5,595 nt of DNA from RGIG7179 sp051893555. Its GTDB lineage: Bacteria > Bacillota > Clostridia > Peptostreptococcales > Anaerovoracaceae. The stretch lies in the NCBI GenBank assembly GCA_051893555.1, contig JBJFHL010000082.1, positions 1 to 5,595 of the forward strand. The letters run 5' to 3'. Below the pieces are notes generated by a model. The model worked only from the letters and a program-made list of their open reading frames with translations, was not told where the DNA came from and did not search any database. The position numbers were made by a program, and so were the translations under genes. Within the stretch, counting starts at the first letter, position 1; every line of letters starts with the position of its first letter. Below are positions 1 through 5,595 of this stretch, one piece after another.

Positions 1-520
1 CGGACCGGAAGGTGTATTCACAGGCCTGGCTGAAGTAGATATGCCGCAGGCTGGGAAGCGGATCCTCTGAGAAAATTCCGTATTTTCTCCGTTCCATCGG
101 ATGAAGTTTGCACAGATATTCCTGAATCATCGTGTCCATGATTCCGCGCCGCTCCTGGTAGATTGGACTGCCGGCAGAGGAGGCATCAAAGACCAGATCA
201 CTTCGGTCAGCATAGACCTGCAGCAGATACTGCTGATCTTCACCGCTCAGTTCCAGTGCCTTTCCGAACATCAGAATCTGCTTCCGGTCAGAAGGGACAT
301 GATGTCCGGTTCGCCAGAATCGAACCTTTGTAATTTGTGAATCCTGCTCTGGCAGAGCAGCATACATTTTTTCATATAGAAGCATATCGGCATCTCTTTT
401 TGTGGTCAGACCGTTCTTCTTCATAAAAAGGAGATACTGCTTTTGCAACCATTGCACTTCCGGTCTGACATCAAGCGATTTCAAAAGGATGTCATCCAGA
501 ATTCTTTTCAGTTCATCCAT
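1..520 (-). CDS. Hypothetical protein, N-terminal 173 residues (partial, runs off left edge)
   Basis: This is an open minus-strand frame from an ATG at 518-520 to the window edge with no stop, so only the N-terminus is present. The start is supported by an AAAGGAAC ribosome site with about 9 bases of spacing and an in-frame TGA just upstream (539-541). The product is soluble, mostly helical and charged, with no signal peptide or membrane segment. The stretch at residues 64-100 (TKVRFWRTGHHVPSDRKQ, then a helical FGKALELSGEDQQYLL) resembles the spacing of a small helix-turn-helix or similar helical module, with basic and aromatic residues in the putative recognition region; I cannot name a family. 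It lies 39 bp downstream of the MATE transporter stop on the same strand with no visible terminator, so the two are probably co-transcribed. A regulatory or DNA-binding role is only an inference. That this is a real gene is fairly sure; its function is unknown. Confidence 0.8.
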   Translation of the reverse strand, partial: MDELKRILDDILLKSLDVRPEVQWLQKQYLLFMKKNGLTTKRDADMLLYEKMYAALPEQDSQITKVRFWRTGHHVPSDRKQILMFGKALELSGEDQQYLLQVYADRSDLVFDASSAGSPIYQERRGIMDTMIQEYLCKLHPMERRKYGIFSEDPLPSLRHIYFSQACEYTFRS

Positions 521-559
521 CGGTATTGTTCCTTTGATTCATGATTTGTGATACGAGCT

Positions 560-1906
560 TCAGAAAGTATTTTGCATTCTGTGACGCATGAAGCGCCGAT
601 AGCGGAGAATCGCAGCAAAACCTGCTCCGATCCTGCTGAGTGCAAGCCCCAGGCAGACGGCAAGATAGCCCATCCGGGGAATCAGCGAAGCCATGGCAAT
701 GTTGATCGTCATTTCGATAAAGCCGAAGAAAGGCATGGCCCGGTAATCTCCCATGGATTGCAGAGAATATCGCAGAATGACCAGTGCGGTGAGAAACGGA
801 TAGGACACAACGATGATCCGCATCTGAAAGATTCCTGCCTGAACGGCTTCAAAAGATGCTCCATCTCCTGCCAGAGCGCGGATCAGAGCGGGAGCAAACG
901 CAAGGGACAGAACTGTGATCAGCAGACAAACAGGCAGAGAACGACGATAGAGTCGACAAACATAATCATGGACCATGCGGTAGTTGCCGCAGCCCGCATT
1001 TTGTCCAACGATTACAACGGCCGCCGTTCCGTAAACACTGAGCAGTTCTGTGAACAAAGAGGTATACTGATCGGAATAAGTGTCTCCGGCCAGCAGGTCG
1101 GCAAGCAGACTGTTTTCCATCCGCTGCATGAAAAAAGAACCGACGGACAGGAACAGGAACAGAAGGCCCTTGGAACAGCCGTTGACCAGGGTATCCAGAT
1201 AATGTGCCCTTTGTATGGAAAAGGGGGAAAGAAAGGAAATCCGGCCGCCGGATCGCTTTCTAAGAAGCCAGGCAAGGACCAGTACCTGCCACAGATGATT
1301 GATCAGCATGGCAAGCGCCGGGGCGGTAATTCCCATATGCAGGCCGGCAACCAGAAAAATAACCAGAAAAGTCTGCACCACAACGCCTGCCATGGAAAGA
1401 ATGGCAGGAATCGTGCTGTTGCCCATTCCCTGAATGGTACTGATCAGGATCAGTTTCAGATAAAGAAGCCCTGCGCCGAAAAGGATGACCCGGAAATAGG
1501 CGATCGCATCCGACATCAAAGCTTCCGGAACATTGGCCTGCTGCAGGATGATTTCGGAGAACAGAGGAAAGGACAGACAAAGGATGCCCATGGCTGACGT
1601 CAGATATATTGCGCCCCAGAATCCCTGCCGGATTTCTTCCGGATCACCGGAGCCGATACAGCGGGAAAGGCGTACGCCAAATCCACTGACAACGGCCGCA
1701 AACATGGAATTGATGATGGACACACATCCGGAGCATGCGCCGGTCACTGCCACCGCGTTCTGACTCAGATATCTGCTGATGACTGCCGTATTCACCATGG
1801 CATAGATACATTGAAATCCTGCAGAAAGGAAGAAGGGAAACAGAAACCACCGCAGTTCCCGGTTTCCGATTCTCTGTGTGAAATCAAGCTGTCGGAATTG
1901 TTTCAT
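560..1906 (-). CDS. MATE-family multidrug/cation efflux transporter
   Basis: A polytopic membrane protein of 448 residues, the usual length for MATE (MatE, two repeats of six helices) exporters, which use Na+ or H+ gradients to expel cationic drugs or metabolites across the cytoplasmic membrane. About twelve hydrophobic segments are separated by short basic loops. Family-like landmarks occur in both halves: GFGVRLSRCIGSGD (residues 75-88) and IQGMGNSTIPAIL (158-170) in the first, VGQNAGCGN (300-308) and LQSMGDYRAMP (382-392) in the second. The start at 1906 is chosen because GGAG lies 8 bases upstream; the longer frame from 1975 adds 23 polar, cysteine-containing residues and has no ribosome site. 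At the end of the first helix the sequence is MVNTAVI (38-43), with Asn where many family members carry Asp. Substrate cannot be predicted. It is divergent from the Sel1/LRR operon, and a large palindrome lies upstream. Confidence 0.93.
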   Translation of the reverse strand: MKQFRQLDFTQRIGNRELRWFLFPFFLSAGFQCIYAMVNTAVISRYLSQNAVAVTGACSGCVSIINSMFAAVVSGFGVRLSRCIGSGDPEEIRQGFWGAIYLTSAMGILCLSFPLFSEIILQQANVPEALMSDAIAYFRVILFGAGLLYLKLILISTIQGMGNSTIPAILSMAGVVVQTFLVIFLVAGLHMGITAPALAMLINHLWQVLVLAWLLRKRSGGRISFLSPFSIQRAHYLDTLVNGCSKGLLFLFLSVGSFFMQRMENSLLADLLAGDTYSDQYTSLFTELLSVYGTAAVVIVGQNAGCGNYRMVHDYVCRLYRRSLPVCLLITVLSLAFAPALIRALAGDGASFEAVQAGIFQMRIIVVSYPFLTALVILRYSLQSMGDYRAMPFFGFIEMTINIAMASLIPRMGYLAVCLGLALSRIGAGFAAILRYRRFMRHRMQNTF

Positions 1907-1914
1907 TTGACATT

Positions 1915-1918
1915 CTCC
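1915..1918 (-). promoter_or_regulatory. Ribosome binding site of the MATE gene
   Basis: GGAG on the minus strand, 8 bases before the ATG at 1904-1906. It decides the start, because the in-frame ATG at 1973-1975 has no purine-rich site upstream. Confidence 0.75.
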
Positions 1919-1966
1919 GTATGGTCCATAATCAATGGTCTGTGTACAAACAGGATTACAGGATAA

Positions 1967-2001
1967 TTTAAACATAAAAGCAACATCAGAGCAAGCAAGT
2001 A
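1967..2001 (-). promoter_or_regulatory. Possible promoter of the MATE gene (weak)
   Basis: Reading leftward, a TTGCTC -35-like hexamer lies inside the left arm of the large palindrome, followed after 17 bases by TTAAAT as a -10-like hexamer. Both are imperfect matches to the sigma-A consensus, and an overlapping TTGCTT/TATGTT pair is nearly as good. Position relative to the 1906 start is reasonable (untranslated leader of roughly 55 bases). The exact boxes are a guess; that a leftward promoter lies in this gap is likely. Confidence 0.3.
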
Positions 2002-2037
2002 AATTTTAACATTTAATTGTTAACTTTCACTTGCTTG
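1992..2037. promoter_or_regulatory. 46 bp palindrome, probable operator between divergent genes
   Basis: The outer arms are CAAGCAAGT (1992-2000) and its exact reverse complement ACTTGCTTG (2029-2037). The symmetry continues inward: 16 of 19 positions pair between 1992-2010 and 2019-2037, and the core from 2008 to 2021, with TTAA at its centre, keeps TTAAC opposed to GTTAA. It has no GC-rich stem or T-run, so it does not look like a terminator. Its right edge overlaps the TTGACG -35 box of the rightward operon, and its left arm overlaps the proposed -35 of the MATE gene. Dyad sites of this kind in front of efflux genes are typically bound by dimeric MarR- or TetR-type repressors; the binding protein is not evident in this window. 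Confidence 0.6.
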
Positions 2038-2063
2038 ACGGTAGGAAAACGGAATGCTAAAAC
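2035..2063 (+). promoter_or_regulatory. Promoter of the Sel1-repeat/LRR operon
   Basis: TTGACG (2035-2040) matches five of six -35 bases. After a 17-base spacer comes TAAAAC (2058-2063), preceded by TGC, giving an extended -10 form. The predicted leader is about 45 bases long up to the ATG at 2114. The -35 box overlaps the end of the large palindrome, so a protein bound there would block polymerase. Only sequence resemblance supports this. Confidence 0.5.
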
Positions 2064-2113
2064 AAAAAATGTATAAGACTATCAAAAGTATCTTCTAAGC
2101 AAGGAGGAAGCGA

Positions 2114-3652
2114 ATGTTTATTGTAATTATTTTAGTCATTGTTGGCATTCTCATTTTTCTGAAAATCAAGAAGGATAAAGCGGCCGATGCCCGTTTTATG
2201 CAGGAAGAGAAGGCGTGGGAGCAGCAAGTGGCGGAACGGAAAAAAGACGGAGAACCGAAGGTATGCACGAAAATGCCGCCTCTTGAAGGAAAAGGCAAAA
2301 CCATTCTCGGGCCGGATGGAAAAAACTATCCCAAAACAGTTTTGGAAAAAAATTATTTTAGCGTTATCTGGGATTTTTTCCTGGAGGATGCAGAGGATTA
2401 CGCACATGCAAAATACGAATGCAGTCCGCTGTTCTGTATGACTGCGATGGAATATTATATCCTGGAATATTTTTACGGAAGTTTCGACTGGGGGAAACCT
2501 GAAACTCTGACCAAAGAATATGTGGAAAAAGGCATTTCCTGCATTTATGAGGTGGCAGAAAATTATGCATATCCGGCCATGCAGGATAACGATATGATTC
2601 AGGCACAGCATTATCTTGTACGGAGAACGGCAGATAAAAAGCGTGCCATGGAAGGCAATGGCTACTATAAAAATGTATACGAGATCCCTGTCAATATGGA
2701 TAAAGCGCTGAATTTCTACAGAATGCCGGAGAAACTGCGTGAGAAATATACGGATTATGTGGCACAGGTCGGGAAAGACTGTGTCATTACCATGGTAAAA
2801 TGCTGGCTCCAAACGGCGCATATTTATTCTGCCCGGCAGGAAGCAGAGAAGGCAAAAAAGCTTTACAGCCAGGTATATCAGATGGCAGTACGCTATTCTC
2901 TTGACGATATGATTATGGAGCTGATCCATGCTTTAACATCAGGGTATCCGAGAAATCCGGCTGACTATCAGGATCATGCATATAACATTTTGGCAGATTG
3001 GGCCTGCACCAGTGACCTGGGACTTGCCATGTATGTGGAATATGTACTTCATATAAATGGTCTGGACAAGACCCGAATGGCAAAGAGTCCCGAAGAAGCT
3101 GTCAAACTGTATCGGGAACAGGCAGAAAGCAATCACTATGCCGCTTATCTGCTTGGTCAGGCAACGCTTTTCGGCTACGGAACCGCAAAGGATGAGGCGT
3201 ATGGGCGCAGGATGATAGAGATTGCGGCAGAAAACGGCTGTATTTCTGCTTTGTTTGCACTGATTCAGCTTTCTGCGGAAAACAGGGAGGAATCAAAGAA
3301 ATGGCAGTCCGATTTCGAGAAAACAGTTGCCGCTGTTGTGGCAGAAAGTGGATCTGTGAGAGACGAACTAAAGCGGAGTGGAAAGAATGTAACGGAACAG
3401 CGTTTTTCGGAGATAGAACGCAGTCTTGCGGAAGCGGAACGAAAACGGCAGACGGAAGCAGCAGCGGAAACACAGGAGAGCTTCACTTTCCCTGTTGCTT
3501 TCTGCGACGAAAAACTGAATCGCTGGGAACGGGGAGACGTTTTGTTAGGCGTTGCCCGGTATCAGTGCATGAGCACGGGAGAAATCAGAAATCTGGATCG
3601 GCGCGATATCCAGCGGCTTGAAAGAACCCCAGGCATTCAGGTTGAGTATTGA
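2114..3652 (+). CDS. Membrane-anchored TPR/Sel1-like repeat protein
   Basis: A 512-residue protein with a strong AAGGAGG site 6 bases before the ATG. Residues 2-16 form one hydrophobic helix followed at once by KIKKDK, which predicts a single-pass anchor with the rest in the cytosol. Residues about 50-225 are a helical, tyrosine-rich domain I do not recognise. Residues 228-262 look like a TPR helix pair, and residues 324-386 fit Sel1-like repeats: EEAVKLYREQAE, AAYLLGQATLFGYGTAKD, then MIEIAAENGCISALFAL. A charged, probably coiled segment (389-452) links to a distinct C-terminal domain (457-512, FPVAFCDEKLNRWERGD to GIQVEY). Sel1/TPR repeats mediate protein-protein contacts, so a scaffold or assembly role is inferred; no catalytic motif is seen. 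The secreted LRR protein gene starts 16 bp after the stop, so the two are co-expressed. Confidence 0.88.
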   Translation: MFIVIILVIVGILIFLKIKKDKAADARFMQEEKAWEQQVAERKKDGEPKVCTKMPPLEGKGKTILGPDGKNYPKTVLEKNYFSVIWDFFLEDAEDYAHAKYECSPLFCMTAMEYYILEYFYGSFDWGKPETLTKEYVEKGISCIYEVAENYAYPAMQDNDMIQAQHYLVRRTADKKRAMEGNGYYKNVYEIPVNMDKALNFYRMPEKLREKYTDYVAQVGKDCVITMVKCWLQTAHIYSARQEAEKAKKLYSQVYQMAVRYSLDDMIMELIHALTSGYPRNPADYQDHAYNILADWACTSDLGLAMYVEYVLHINGLDKTRMAKSPEEAVKLYREQAESNHYAAYLLGQATLFGYGTAKDEAYGRRMIEIAAENGCISALFALIQLSAENREESKKWQSDFEKTVAAVVAESGSVRDELKRSGKNVTEQRFSEIERSLAEAERKRQTEAAAETQESFTFPVAFCDEKLNRWERGDVLLGVARYQCMSTGEIRNLDRRDIQRLERTPGIQVEY

Positions 3653-3654
3653 GA

Positions 3655-3660
3655 AAGGAG
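3655..3660 (+). promoter_or_regulatory. Ribosome binding site of the first LRR gene
   Basis: AAGGAG lies 8 bases before the ATG at 3669, in the short gap after the upstream stop. It selects that start over an in-frame ATG at 3618, which lies inside the upstream gene and would put 17 polar residues before the signal peptide. Confidence 0.85.
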
Positions 3661-3668
3661 ATTTCCAC

Positions 3669-4943
3669 ATGAAAATGACAAAGCGTTTTCTAAGTATAAT
3701 GCTCAGCATTCTGCTTATTCTGTCAGTATTGCCGATGGCATCTGCACCTGCATTTGCCGCCGAAAAGACAAAAAGTCAGGATGGAAACTGGGGAATTTAC
3801 GCGGACTACAACAAAAATACATGTATAATCTACGGGTATTACGGCAGCGATGCCAACCTGAAGATCCCTTCTAAAATCGATGGATTGAAAGTGACGAAAA
3901 TCCAGCTGTCCACAGGCGGCAGTCCATGGACAAACAATTACACAAACCGCCAGGCGATTGTAACGATCGAAGTGCCGGATACCATAACGGAGCTTGGATA
4001 TGCATCCTTTGCGAACCTGCCGAATCTGAAAGCCGTGAGCATTCCGTCTTCTGTGAAGACTTTTGGAGCCAGCCTTTTCGCCTGGTCCACATCCCTGGAA
4101 GAGTTTACGATTCCAAAAAATATGAAGGAAATTCCAAACGGAATGTTCAGCAGCTGCACTTCATTAAAGAATGTGACCATCCACAGCGGTGTCACGGCCT
4201 TAGGCGAGGGCGCTTTCGCCGGATGTATATCCCTGAAGACCATCAAGCTTCCGTCTAAGCTGAAAACGATCGGGGAAAGGTGTTTTGGCACCTCCAGTGC
4301 AGACTGGTGCGGACTGGAAAGCATCTCTATTCCGAATTCTGTGACCTCCATAGGCTGTTATGCCTTTAACCTCTGCAAAAATCTGACTGAGGTGAAGATG
4401 TCCACAAGGATAGAAGAAATCGGAAGTAATGCTTTTAGTGAATGTGAAAATCTGAAATCCATCACGATCCCATCCAGCTGTAAGAAAATAGAATACGGGG
4501 TCTTCGACGACTGTGACAGCCTGACTACCGCAGTCTTCAGAAGCGATCTGAAGCTGCCGTCTTACAGCTCACCGCTTCATGCCTCTTCTCTTTTAACCGT
4601 ATATTCTGCGTCCTCCGAAAAGGCTGTCAGAGAATACTGTTCTGAAAAAGGAATACGCTGGAAATCACTGAATCCGCCGAAACTGACCAGCAAGAAGCGG
4701 ACAGCGACGACGGCCACCCTGAAGTGGAGTTCCGTTTCCGGTGCCGTGGGCTACAAAGTATACATGAAGACCGGAACCGGTTCCTACAAGCTGATGAAAA
4801 CGACTACCGACCTCAGCTATAAAGCCACCGGCCTGAAAAAAGGCGTCACCTACCGGTTCTATGTAACCACTTTGAAAGAAGACGACCTGGGTCAGAATAT
4901 TGAAAGCAAGGGCTCATCCGTATATAAAACATATCTGAAATAG
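3669..4943 (+). CDS. Secreted BspA-type leucine-rich repeat protein with C-terminal FN3-like domain
   Basis: A 424-residue exported protein. Residues 1-30 are a classical signal peptide: basic MKMTKR, a hydrophobic core, and an AFA cleavage site after residue 30. Residues 36-95 form the N-terminal cap common in BspA-like proteins (SQDGNW, GYYGSDA, then IPSKIDGLKVTKI). Residues 97-284 are eight LRR_5-type repeats, seven of 23 residues and one of 27, on the pattern LxxIxIPxxVxxIGxxAFxxCxx. Residues 285-334 cap the array. Residues 336-424 resemble a fibronectin type III fold (ATLKWSSVSGAVGYKVYMK, then TYRFYVTTLK). Such proteins bind host, bacterial or matrix ligands outside the cell; the ligand here is unknown. 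There is no LPXTG motif, transmembrane tail or recognisable wall-binding repeat, so it may be released or held non-covalently. It is the second gene of the operon and a paralog of the gene at 5307. Confidence 0.95.
   Translation: MKMTKRFLSIMLSILLILSVLPMASAPAFAAEKTKSQDGNWGIYADYNKNTCIIYGYYGSDANLKIPSKIDGLKVTKIQLSTGGSPWTNNYTNRQAIVTIEVPDTITELGYASFANLPNLKAVSIPSSVKTFGASLFAWSTSLEEFTIPKNMKEIPNGMFSSCTSLKNVTIHSGVTALGEGAFAGCISLKTIKLPSKLKTIGERCFGTSSADWCGLESISIPNSVTSIGCYAFNLCKNLTEVKMSTRIEEIGSNAFSECENLKSITIPSSCKKIEYGVFDDCDSLTTAVFRSDLKLPSYSSPLHASSLLTVYSASSEKAVREYCSEKGIRWKSLNPPKLTSKKRTATTATLKWSSVSGAVGYKVYMKTGTGSYKLMKTTTDLSYKATGLKKGVTYRFYVTTLKEDDLGQNIESKGSSVYKTYLK
3957..4520 (+). repeat. Eight tandem LRR_5-type coding repeats
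   Basis: Eight successive units encode the 23-residue BspA-type repeat (residues 97-119, 120-142, 143-165, 166-188, 189-215, 216-238, 239-261, 262-284). The fifth is expanded to 27 residues by SSADW-type insertion near its end. Conserved positions are the IP pair, the hydrophobic ladder, the IG pair, and the Phe-x-x-Cys near the end of each unit. At DNA level the units are well diverged, so this is an old array rather than a recent slippage product. Confidence 0.9.
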
Positions 4944-4973
4944 TTGTTTATAATCGGATCCTTCTGACGCATG

Positions 4974-5180
4974 CTATTTGTCTTGATCATAGATAAGCAG
5001 GTCATTCGGGGTACAGTTAAAGAGAGCGCACATGGCGTCCAGTGTTTCATACTTGATGGACTTGGTTTCGTTGTTCACCATCTTATTGAAGTTCTGGTAG
5101 CTCATACCGAGCTGCTTATATAGCCAGTATTTGGTTTTTCCATGTTTTTCAAGCATAGCCAGTGCATCTAATTTAATCAT
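4974..5180 (-). CDS. Small Cro/CI-type (XRE, HTH_26/YozG-like) transcriptional regulator
   Basis: A 68-residue protein that is essentially one helix-turn-helix domain. The layout matches the short Cro/CI class: a first helix (residues 3-13), HTH helices around TKYWLYKQLGM (16-26) and SYQNFNKMVNNE (27-38), then the signature IKYETLDAMCALFNCTPNDLL (42-62), close to the family pattern TLxxICxxLxCxPxDLL. No sensor or dimerisation domain is attached, as is normal for this group. GGAG sits 9 bases before the ATG. The gene is divergent from the second LRR gene and convergent with the first, with only 30 bp between the stops. Likely it represses or activates its own and the neighbouring LRR promoter; that target is inferred from position and from the palindrome at 5209-5224. 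Confidence 0.93.
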   Translation of the reverse strand: MIKLDALAMLEKHGKTKYWLYKQLGMSYQNFNKMVNNETKSIKYETLDAMCALFNCTPNDLLIYDQDK

Positions 5181-5208
5181 ATCTCATGTCTCCATACTAT
5201 CTTATGTT

Positions 5209-5224
5209 TTTATTAGATAATAAA
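5209..5224. promoter_or_regulatory. 16 bp AT-rich palindrome, candidate operator for the small regulator
   Basis: TTTATTA and TAATAAA are exact inverted repeats around a central GA. The site lies 12 bp upstream of the -35 box of the second LRR gene and 28 bp upstream of the regulator's ATG, which is where a Cro/CI-type dimer would act on both. AT-rich gaps produce short palindromes by chance, so this is moderate evidence. Confidence 0.45.
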
Positions 5225-5236
5225 GGGAGATTTTGA

Positions 5237-5265
5237 TTGAAATATAGACTTTTACATTATATAAT
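5237..5265 (+). promoter_or_regulatory. Near-consensus sigma-A promoter of the second LRR gene
   Basis: TTGAAA (5237-5242), a 17-base spacer and a perfect TATAAT (5260-5265). The predicted start of transcription is near 5272, giving a leader of about 35 bases before the ATG at 5307. It is the strongest promoter match in the window, so this gene should be well expressed unless repressed. Confidence 0.8.
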
Positions 5266-5306
5266 GAAAACAGTAGATATCTTTAATAATAGAAAGGAAA
5301 ATATTG

Positions 5307-5595
5307 ATGAAAAAGATGAAGAAAATACTCTGCATCCTGCTCGTGATCATGGTTGCCGCAATGGCATTTCCTACGGTGAGCTTTGGTGCAAACGAAATCG
5401 TAAGCCAGGACGGAAACTGGCGTTACATCCCGGATTATAACAAGGACACATGCACAGTCATCGGCTACTACGGTTCTGATGCGGATGTGTCCATTCCATC
5501 CGTTGTGGATGATCTGAAGGTGACCAGACTGGATTTTCAATTTCAGGTGGCTGCGCCGCATAACCGGTGGATGAACCCGGAACCTGTCGTCAGCA
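5307..5595 (+). CDS. Secreted BspA-type LRR protein, N-terminal 96 residues (partial, runs off right edge)
   Basis: The frame stays open from the ATG at 5307 to the window end. AAAGGA at 5293-5298, 8 bases upstream, supports this start. Residues 1-27 are a signal peptide (MKKMKK, then a hydrophobic core, cleavage probably after SFG). The mature part begins with the same N-terminal cap as the protein at 3669: from SQDGNW through GYYGSDA to IPS and LKVT, 27 of 43 aligned residues are identical with no gap. LRR_5 repeats are therefore expected beyond the edge, but none is visible yet. The sequence diverges after about residue 75. It has its own strong promoter and lies divergent from the small Cro/CI regulator. 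Paralogy with the upstream LRR gene is clear; domain content past residue 96 is unknown. Confidence 0.9.
   Translation, partial: MKKMKKILCILLVIMVAAMAFPTVSFGANEIVSQDGNWRYIPDYNKDTCTVIGYYGSDADVSIPSVVDDLKVTRLDFQFQVAAPHNRWMNPEPVVS

Noticed and set aside
101..340. Plus-strand small ORF near the left edge
   Set aside because: It overlaps the antisense of the minus-strand partial gene, which has better start signals and more coherent protein composition.
548..1597. Long plus-strand open frame of 349 codons opposite the MATE gene
   Set aside because: Its product is a low-hydrophobicity, Gln/His/Lys-rich string with no domain, no ribosome site is evident, and it lies wholly inside a convincing membrane protein gene on the other strand.
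1907..1975. Longer N-terminus of the MATE protein from the ATG at 1975
   Set aside because: There is no ribosome site, the extra 23 residues are unlike the family, and the ATG at 1906 has GGAG at ideal spacing.
1992..2037. Palindrome as a transcription terminator
   Set aside because: It is AT-rich, lacks a GC stem with a following T-run, and lies between divergent gene starts, where no terminator is needed.
2072..2077. TATAAG as the -10 box of the Sel1/LRR operon
   Set aside because: The hexamer is good, but no -35-like sequence sits 16-18 bases upstream; TTGACG with TGCTAAAAC fits better.
2132..2929. Minus-strand frame of 265 codons opposite the Sel1-repeat gene
   Set aside because: It is antisense to a gene with an excellent ribosome site and recognisable repeats; the His/Phe/Ile/Cys-rich product is typical of a reverse-strand shadow.
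3938..4351. Minus-strand frame of 137 codons opposite the LRR repeats
   Set aside because: It arises from the periodic codon pattern of the LRR array; no start signal or domain is visible.
5237..5440. Plus-strand 67-codon frame overlapping the start of the second LRR gene
   Set aside because: Its start lies inside the predicted promoter, and the correct frame from 5307 gives a signal peptide and a cap homologous to the first LRR protein.

Overview
The window looks like an accessory chromosomal stretch of a Gram-positive Firmicute, most likely a gut-type Clostridium relative (Lachnospiraceae-like). The basis is strong AGGAGG-like ribosome binding sites, sigma-A type promoters, moderate GC with AT-rich intergenic gaps, a clostridial-style MATE transporter, and BspA-type leucine-rich repeat proteins with Gram-positive signal peptides. 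The genus cannot be fixed from sequence alone, and no rRNA, tRNA, CRISPR array or transposase is visible.

Layout. Positions 1-1906 carry two minus-strand genes that probably form one transcript: a MATE-family multidrug/organic cation exporter (560-1906) and, 39 bp downstream, the N-terminal 173 residues of an unrecognised protein that runs off the left edge (1-520). A roughly 200 bp divergent intergenic region follows. It holds a large 46 bp palindrome (1992-2037) that touches the -35 box of the best rightward promoter and the proposed leftward one. Positions 2114-4943 are a tight plus-strand pair with a 16 bp gap. The first gene encodes a membrane-anchored protein with TPR/Sel1-like repeats. 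The second encodes a secreted protein with eight BspA-type LRR repeats and a C-terminal fibronectin type III-like domain. A small Cro/CI-type regulator (4974-5180) lies convergent to them on the minus strand. Divergent from it, a near-consensus promoter (5237-5265) drives a second secreted LRR protein (5307 to the right edge). This protein is clearly paralogous to the first: 27 of 43 aligned residues are identical in the N-terminal cap.

How the parts may work together (inference). The right half looks like a surface/secreted LRR-protein locus with a local HTH regulator. An AT-rich palindrome between the regulator and the second LRR gene is a natural operator candidate. The Sel1-type protein is predicted to be anchored in the membrane with its repeats in the cytosol, and it is co-transcribed with the exported LRR protein, so it may be an accessory or scaffold factor. 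The left half is an efflux gene and its partner, possibly sharing control with the LRR operon through the large palindrome. Nothing here proves a new system. The most unusual elements are the Sel1/LRR operon, the paralogous LRR pair around the small regulator, and the two palindromes.
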